Assembly: GCA_017619275.1 (NCBI GenBank) | Contig: JAFZSR010000016.1 | Coordinates: forward strand, 1 to 64,000 | DNA: 64,000 bases | DNA from: Prevotella sp. | Lineage (GTDB): Bacteria > Bacteroidota > Bacteroidia > Bacteroidales > Bacteroidaceae | Reading direction: 5' to 3' | Part shown: positions 58,515-64,000 of the stretch, in pieces | Layout of the letters: each line of letters begins with the position of its first letter | How positions within the stretch are numbered: the first letter of the stretch is position 1 | Made by a program: the position numbers and the translations under genes | The notes under the pieces: model-generated | What the model saw: the letters and a program-made list of their open reading frames with translations, nothing else | Told to the model about the DNA's origin: nothing | Databases searched by the model: none

Positions 58515-60374
58515 CTATTTGAACGGTAGGTACCAGTTCTTCTCGTCGAGCAGCGACACGGCGGGCTTCTTATAGGCCAGCTTGTTAGCCAGCCATTGGC
58601 TGCCATAGTTGGCTCCATAGAGCTGGGCGTCGTTCTTGTGGCGTGCCAGTCGGGTGAGGTCGCCAAAGCGGTTGCCCTCGAAGGCCAGTTCGAGCGCCAT
58701 CTCGTCGCACAGGATGTCTTCCATGGCATTGATGGTGTCGGCGGCCGTGCCTGTGGGTGTCACGCCCAAGCGCTTCAGCTCGTCGAGCTTCTTGCCCACA
58801 ACGGTGTGGAATTGGTAGGGTGAGTATTTGCCTCGAGTGTATCCGCATCCACGGCTATGTATGCCGTAGTTCTCCTCGAAGAGAGCCATGTTCTCCTGGC
58901 TGAGGAAGGGCACCTCGTTGGTGAGCAGAGCATAGGAATTGCGGGTGATGTAGCGCCCAGCTTCGATGTCGGTGCTATCGCCTACCTGCAAGTAGTCTGT
59001 GATGTCGACATTGATACCATCTTTCAGGATGGCAAAGGCAATGTCGGGATGCCCCATGCGGTTGACGGCTTCGGCCAGTCGCAGATAGACAGTGGCGGTG
59101 CGGTAGATGGGGATGTTGGCACTCCGGAACTTGCGCATGACATAGAAGAGCGAGTCGTCCTTGCTCACTTGCAGGAATGTTTGGTGGCGGCGCAGGTCGC
59201 CCAGGTCTGCCACGCTGACTGTGGTGCTTGCTCCAATGGGTTCGTTGGGCAGATAGTAGTAGGCCTGTGAATCGCTGAGGGCGACGTAGGCTTGCGATGC
59301 ATCGATCTGTCGCTCAATGAGGTATCGCTTCGTGCTGGTGGCTCCTCCGCCGGTGGTGCTATAGAAGTCGTAGCCGAAATAGCGTGGCAACTCGGTGACG
59401 CATCCGCGCAGCTGGTTGGCAGCCATGGGAACGAGTGAGATGAGGTCGTAGGTGGAGGCTTCGTTGAAGATGGCATCCCACTGGAATCCGGCTGTGGTGA
59501 TGTACATGCTGGCGGGCATCTTGTCGCGCATGAGCGTCATGATGTTGTCCGACGTGGGGTCGATGTAGGCATCGTCGAGAATCATTTCGTTGTCGCGCAG
59601 ATAGCGGAAATAGCTCTTGGCAGCCTTGTCATACTGGTTGGTCTCGAGATAGAGGTCGCCCATCACAAGGTCGATGGGCAGCATGGCAAACTTCGACCTT
59701 ACCCTTTTCTCGACGGGGTTGTCGGAAGAACTGCTGCTGCTGAGCACGCCAGCCGTCATCTCGCCATAATCGGGCACTTGTGTGCCACTGAACTTGATGA
59801 GTTCGGGCATGAGCGCATCGCAAACGCCTTGCAGGTCCATGGAGTTGAGCTTGCTGTTGGCATCGCCGATGCTGGTGAGTGGGTCGGTGTAGAAGGGCAC
59901 CGAGCCATAGGTCTTGCAAAGCTGCATGTAGGTCCATGCCCTGACGGCGAGTGCCTCGGCATATTCGGGCAGGGTCACTTGGCGGCTGCCAGTGCGCAGC
60001 GAGGTGTCGCGGTGGGCGATGTAGTAGTTGCAGTTGTTGATGATGCGGTAGTAGAGGTAGGCCGAGTCGTACTTGTTGGTGACATCGGCAGTGAAATCGG
60101 CCAGACGTCGCAAGTCGGTCTCGGTGTATTGGTTGGTCTGCACCAGGTCGCCTCGCATCTCGCCAGTCATCACATATTGGTCGGCCACCTGCTGCAATCC
60201 CTTCAGAATGCCGAGGGTGTAGAACATGGAGTCGGTCTTCTGGTCGAGGGCGGGGTCGAATATTTGTCGGTCGCTGTCGGTTTCGAATAGGTCTTGGCAG
60301 CCGGTCATTGCTGTGGCAATACCACAGCACACGAGCCCGATGGCAAGGTGTTTTTTGATATTTAGGGTAATCAT
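58515..60374 (-). CDS. SusD/RagB-family nutrient-binding lipoprotein
   Basis: The 619-residue outer-membrane lipoprotein has lipobox MTGC near residue 26 (signal ITLNIKKHLAIGLVCCGIAT). It caps the SusC-like transporter and binds its ligand. SusD features include YYRIINNCNYYIAHRD, YAEALAVRAWTYMQLCKTYG with GSVPFYTDPLT, ERKV-type TPR helices, and a C-terminal DEMALELAFEGNRFGDLTRL. The ligand cannot be read from sequence. It starts 28 nt after the susC-like gene. Confidence 0.93.
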   Translation of the reverse strand: MITLNIKKHLAIGLVCCGIATAMTGCQDLFETDSDRQIFDPALDQKTDSMFYTLGILKGLQQVADQYVMTGEMRGDLVQTNQYTETDLRRLADFTADVTNKYDSAYLYYRIINNCNYYIAHRDTSLRTGSRQVTLPEYAEALAVRAWTYMQLCKTYGSVPFYTDPLTSIGDANSKLNSMDLQGVCDALMPELIKFSGTQVPDYGEMTAGVLSSSSSSDNPVEKRVRSKFAMLPIDLVMGDLYLETNQYDKAAKSYFRYLRDNEMILDDAYIDPTSDNIMTLMRDKMPASMYITTAGFQWDAIFNEASTYDLISLVPMAANQLRGCVTELPRYFGYDFYSTTGGGATSTKRYLIERQIDASQAYVALSDSQAYYYLPNEPIGASTTVSVADLGDLRRHQTFLQVSKDDSLFYVMRKFRSANIPIYRTATVYLRLAEAVNRMGHPDIAFAILKDGINVDITDYLQVGDSTDIEAGRYITRNSYALLTNEVPFLSQENMALFEENYGIHSRGCGYTRGKYSPYQFHTVVGKKLDELKRLGVTPTGTAADTINAMEDILCDEMALELAFEGNRFGDLTRLARHKNDAQLYGANYGSQWLANKLAYKKPAVSLLDEKNWYLPFK

Positions 60375-60401
60375 AATTTTGAATTATTAATTACTAATTG
60401 T

Positions 60402-63400
60402 TTATAGGTTGATCTTCATGCCCAGCGTGAAGGTGCGGCCCAGTGCCACGTTTCCGGCGTCGATGCCTTGGTAGAGCACGGCGTTGGCGACGCTGGCTTC
60501 GGGGTCGTTGCCAAGATAGTGTGTGAGGGTGAAGAGGTTGTTGGCCTCGGCCCAGATGCTGAGTCCCTGCAGCCACGTGAGGTTGACGGGCACCTTGTAG
60601 GTGAGGTTGACGGTCTTCAGACGCAGGTAAGAGCCGTCCTCAATCCATCGGTCGCTGAAACGGGCATTACCCATGGGATCGTTGTAGCTGACGCGTGGAA
60701 TGTTGGTGCGCTGTCCTTCGCTGCGCCAGCGGTTGTCCATGGCCGTGGTTTGGTTGTAGAAGTTGAACCCGCCTTCGATGATGCTGCGCTGGTAGTTGTA
60801 GATGTCGTTGCCCAGCGAGTAGTTGAAGCTGAGATGGAGCGAGAGGTTCTTCCACGTGAGGGTGGCGAAGATGTTGCCGTAGATGTCGGGGTTGGGGTTG
60901 CCGATGATGGTCTTGTCGGCCTCGCCAATTTCGCCGTCACCGTTTAGGTCGGCAAAGTGCATGTCGCCAGCGCGGAAGTCCTGATGTGCCCCCGTGGCAT
61001 CGGTGAGGTAGAGGTAACTGCCGTTGCCAGCAGCCTTGGCCTCTGCATCGTTGGCGAAGACACCCTTGGTCTTGTAACCGTAGAACATGCCCACGGGCTG
61101 CCCTACGATGGTGGCGATGTTGTCGGTGCCATAGACGCTGGAGGTGAATCCCTTGCCGTCTTTCTTTCCTCCTACGTAGATCATGTCGTCGTTTGGCAGC
61201 GTCTTCACCTTATTCACATAGTGGCCCACGCTGGTTCCCACCTCGAAGCTGACATCGCGCCCCACGATGGGTTTGGCGGTGATGGTGGCCTCGAAGCCCG
61301 TGTTCTCGAGCGAGCCGCCGTTGCTCCAATAGCTGTTGATGCCGGCTACGGGATTGTCGAACGTCTTGAGCGTGAGTAGATTGCTGGTGTGGTGGAGGTA
61401 GTAGTCGAAGTCCACGCCCAGTCGGTTGTTGAGCAAGTATGCCTTGAAGCCAAGGTTCAGCTTGTTGGTTTGCTCCCAGGATATTTCCTCATTGCCGATA
61501 TTGTCGAGCACGGCAGCGGTTGACTTGTCGAGATACTTGGTGACGCCAAACGAGGTGCGGGCAGCGTAATTTGAGATGTCGTCGTTGCCGCTGATGTCGT
61601 AGCCGGCCTTCAGCAATAAGTAGTTGACGCCTTTGCCCTTGGGGAACCACGTCTCGTTGCTCATGGCCCATCCCAACTGCAGGCTGGGGAACAGTCCCCA
61701 ACGCACGCCGGCAATCTTGAGGCCGTTGGCCTCCTTACCGAAGCGGCTGCTGCTTTCCATGGCGAACGACAGTTGGGCATAGTAGCGGTTGCCGTAACTG
61801 TAGTCGGCATTGGCATACCATGTAATGCTGCGCCAAGCATCGTTGATACCGGTAGCATCGATGAAGTCCATGTTGGTGGAGATGTTGGGCGTCTTGTCGT
61901 TACCTGCCGATGCGTATTGGCCTTCAGGCTGGTTGTTGTCGAAGGCAAACGAAGTGTAGCGCATGCCGGCATAGACATCAAAGAAATGCTGTTTTAGTCG
62001 GTGGTTCCACTCCAGACGGGTGTCGCTGATGACGCTGGTCTCTTTGGAGAACATTGACATGGCCATGTTCTGCACGCGTCCGATGCCCTCGATGAGGAAG
62101 GTGGGCATGCCGCCCTTGGGGCGATAGTAGCGCTGCGACACACGGTCGAGGGTATAGCTGAACGTCTCGGTGAGCGACAGCGAGGGCGAGAACTCGTAGC
62201 GCGGAGCAATCACCGTGTTGAAGTGGGTGGTCTCTACACGGTTCTTGTTGATGGCGTTACCGTTGGCCAAGAGGGCCGTGGGATTACCCAAGGTGAGGTC
62301 TTCGTCGAGGACGGTGAGGTAGTCGTCGGCCTCGGAAAGCGTCGTCGACAGCTTGCGCGTCACATTATTAAATGTATAAGGATTGAGGAATGGCGACTTC
62401 ACCAGCGCAAGGAATGTGGGCGACGAGATGGTTCCAGAGGTGAGGCTCTCGGGTGCTCCGTTGTCGAACACGTTGCGGTTGATCTTTGCGTAGGACATGT
62501 CGAATCGCGTGGTGAGGCGATTGATGACGTTGATGTCGGTGTTGAAGCGCACATTCAGGCGGTTGAAGCCATTGTCGCGGGCAGTGCTTTGTCCATCGGT
62601 GTAGCCCAGCGAAAGGTTGTACATACCCACGTCGTCGCCACCCTGCACGTTGATGTTGTAGTTCTGGTTCAGGGCGGTGTGATAGACCTCGTCTTTCCAG
62701 TCGGTGGAATTGTGGTACTTGGCATAGTAGAACTTCGAGGGGTCGTCGATGAGGAACTTGAACGTCAGCGGGTCGGTGTAATTCGAGATTTCGGGATAGG
62801 TACCCAGCATCTCGGTGGCATAGAGCCGGTATTGACCAGCGTCCATCATCTCAGGCGTGCGGGGAACCAAGTTCACGCCAATGCCTACGTTGGCATCGAT
62901 GCGTGTGGCCATGCTATGGCCGCGCTTGGTCTTGATGAGGATGACACCATTGCCGCCCTTGGCACCATAGAGGGCCGTTGCGTTTTTGAGCACCGTCACA
63001 TTCTCCACATCCTCGGGGTTCAGATTGAGCAGCAGGTTGGTGTAGTCGCCATAATGGAGCGAGGAACGTGTCTGCTGCATGTCCTGCAACACACCGTCGA
63101 TGACGATGAGCGGCTGGGCATTGGCCGTGAGCGAGTTGAGTCCACGGATGAACATCGCAGCGCCGTAGCCAGGACCGCCGGAACGTGTGACGGAACGAAC
63201 ATCGGCACCCAAGAGGTTTTCAATGTCGGTCTCGACCGTCTGCGTCGTAGTGTTCTTGATATCGGCAACCACTGAGGCATCGACGCGCGTGGTCTTGTCG
63301 TACATGGGGTTGAACTTGTCGCTAATCATCTCCACGCGGACGAGGTCGCCCTTCTTGCCTAAGCCCACTTGCAGGCTGAGGAATTCGGGCGCATGGACGT

Positions 63401-63695
63401 AGAGTGCCGAGGTGAAAGTTGGAACCTTGATGGTGAACGTGCCATCGTCATCGGTCATGGCGGTGTAGTTGCCGTCGCCGAGGGCTTGAACCATGATACC
63501 CGCAAGCGGCTGCTTGGTAGCGGCGTCAATACAAACGCCCTGCACTTCCATAGTGGGGTAGGAGGGTAGTTTGGCCACCTTCTTCCTGATGAGGGATTGA
63601 GCTGCCACGCCGCTGTCGTCGTCTTCCTGTGCGATGGCGGGAAGAGTAATTAAAAAATTAAAAAACGATAATATGAAAAAATACTTCAGTCGCAT
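60402..63695 (-). CDS. SusC/RagA-family TonB-linked outer-membrane protein
   Basis: The 1097-residue protein imports a ligand across the outer membrane with energy from TonB. It has a signal peptide (YFFILSFFNFLITLPAIAQ) and a carboxypeptidase-like N-terminal extension (VQGVCIDAATKQPLAGIMVQ). The plug carries VETDIENLLGADVRSVTRSG, GYGAAMFIRGLNSLTANAQP and ATALYGAKGGNGVILIKTKR, a SusC signature. The beta-barrel fills the rest, with a typical GNVALGRTFTLGMKINL end. Paired with the downstream susD-like gene. Confidence 0.94.
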   Translation of the reverse strand: MRLKYFFILSFFNFLITLPAIAQEDDDSGVAAQSLIRKKVAKLPSYPTMEVQGVCIDAATKQPLAGIMVQALGDGNYTAMTDDDGTFTIKVPTFTSALYVHAPEFLSLQVGLGKKGDLVRVEMISDKFNPMYDKTTRVDASVVADIKNTTTQTVETDIENLLGADVRSVTRSGGPGYGAAMFIRGLNSLTANAQPLIVIDGVLQDMQQTRSSLHYGDYTNLLLNLNPEDVENVTVLKNATALYGAKGGNGVILIKTKRGHSMATRIDANVGIGVNLVPRTPEMMDAGQYRLYATEMLGTYPEISNYTDPLTFKFLIDDPSKFYYAKYHNSTDWKDEVYHTALNQNYNINVQGGDDVGMYNLSLGYTDGQSTARDNGFNRLNVRFNTDINVINRLTTRFDMSYAKINRNVFDNGAPESLTSGTISSPTFLALVKSPFLNPYTFNNVTRKLSTTLSEADDYLTVLDEDLTLGNPTALLANGNAINKNRVETTHFNTVIAPRYEFSPSLSLTETFSYTLDRVSQRYYRPKGGMPTFLIEGIGRVQNMAMSMFSKETSVISDTRLEWNHRLKQHFFDVYAGMRYTSFAFDNNQPEGQYASAGNDKTPNISTNMDFIDATGINDAWRSITWYANADYSYGNRYYAQLSFAMESSSRFGKEANGLKIAGVRWGLFPSLQLGWAMSNETWFPKGKGVNYLLLKAGYDISGNDDISNYAARTSFGVTKYLDKSTAAVLDNIGNEEISWEQTNKLNLGFKAYLLNNRLGVDFDYYLHHTSNLLTLKTFDNPVAGINSYWSNGGSLENTGFEATITAKPIVGRDVSFEVGTSVGHYVNKVKTLPNDDMIYVGGKKDGKGFTSSVYGTDNIATIVGQPVGMFYGYKTKGVFANDAEAKAAGNGSYLYLTDATGAHQDFRAGDMHFADLNGDGEIGEADKTIIGNPNPDIYGNIFATLTWKNLSLHLSFNYSLGNDIYNYQRSIIEGGFNFYNQTTAMDNRWRSEGQRTNIPRVSYNDPMGNARFSDRWIEDGSYLRLKTVNLTYKVPVNLTWLQGLSIWAEANNLFTLTHYLGNDPEASVANAVLYQGIDAGNVALGRTFTLGMKINL

Positions 63696-63725
63696 AATTC
63701 TTAAATGTTTGAATTCTTTAATCTT

Positions 63726-64000
63726 TTAATTATTATACAGACCCTTATCGTACTTATAGTCGGGACGCTCTTTCAAGAAGAGATCGAGCTCCTTTGGTCG
63801 AAGGATGATGCAGTCGATACGCAGGTTGCGGTCGTAGAGGGCACGTTCTTTGTTGGTGATGCTGCTGTTGATGCGCAGATAGGGGTAATAATTACCCGTG
63901 CCAATGTAGGCCATGGGGAAGGTGTAGTCGCCCAGATAAATGGTGTCGACCTTAGTGGTGTCGCTCTCGAAGGTCTGCAACACGGTCCAGTCGCTTACTT
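63726..64000 (-). CDS. C-terminal part of an unidentified SusCD-locus protein
   Basis: The gene runs off the right edge; the visible C-terminal 91 residues include SDWTVLQTFESDTTKVDTIY, AYIGTGNYYPYLRINSSITN and IILRPKELDLFLKERPDYKY. The part is beta-rich and ends KGLYNN. It lies 30 nt upstream of the susC-like gene on the same strand, so it probably belongs to the same locus. No family is recognised; the 5' end and any signal peptide are outside the window. Confidence 0.6.
   Translation of the reverse strand, partial: VSDWTVLQTFESDTTKVDTIYLGDYTFPMAYIGTGNYYPYLRINSSITNKERALYDRNLRIDCIILRPKELDLFLKERPDYKYDKGLYNN

Overview
The window looks like chromosomal DNA of a Bacteroidota species, most likely a Prevotellaceae-type Bacteroidales. 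Evidence for this: a SusC/SusD pair at the right end; promoters of the Bacteroidetes form (TTTG or TTG, about 19-20 nt, then TAnnTTTG) in front of many genes; few Shine-Dalgarno sequences; and typical families such as DUF4254, DUF2851, DPP-IV, QueH, GHL10 and SstT. Genes are mostly GC-rich. The stretch 18.2-22.0 kb is visibly AT-rich and looks acquired.

Layout. 0-10 kb: a secreted beta-rich protein, tRNA-Val, purB, an RluB-like pseudouridine synthase with asnS, convergent trkH, the infC-rpmI-rplT operon, and xth. 10.6-18.2 kb: nudC, uxuA, a tiny membrane protein coupled to a large secreted glycosidase-like protein, and DPP-IV. 18.2-22 kb: an AT-rich island with an orphan antitoxin-like gene, a strongly folded leader RNA and a three-gene operon (SPFH-GYF protein, membrane protein, zinc-ribbon protein with a CFI-box-like C-terminus). 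22-27.8 kb, minus strand: mntP, a Cthe_2159-like protein, a lipoprotein, a GHL10 hydrolase, a HAD phosphatase, smpB and a DUF4375 protein. 28-33.4 kb, plus strand: DUF2851, thioesterase, dprA, queH, DUF4254, GT9, rubredoxin. 33.5-44.5 kb: a PgpH-like phosphodiesterase, gltX, a four-helix-bundle gene inside inverted repeat arrays, waaA, membrane proteins, a large unknown protein, traX and prfB. 44.7-51 kb: aldA, rubrerythrin, and the operon ung - regulatory-domain protein - metallophosphoesterase - sstT. 51.6-64 kb: a receiver/PEP-binding protein, small secreted proteins, an LD-carboxypeptidase, then the SusCD locus with a partial gene at the right edge.

The most unusual property is the number of short repeat families. 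At least seven families of palindromic or tandem repeats lie between genes. Several also sit in frame inside genes: mntP, the Cthe_2159-like gene, the PEP-binding protein, probably the GHL10 signal peptide, and the gltX stop codon. One 243-bp element (57973-58215) has perfect 19-bp terminal inverted repeats and a 9-bp target duplication. It is inserted in a second repeat whose unfilled copy lies at the left end of this same window, so the insertion can be read directly.

The other candidate for something undescribed is the AT-rich island. A roughly 124-nt rod-like RNA fold, whose inner part resembles an integron attC site, precedes an SPFH/membrane/zinc-ribbon operon that recalls the ydjGHI membrane-stress module of Bacillus.
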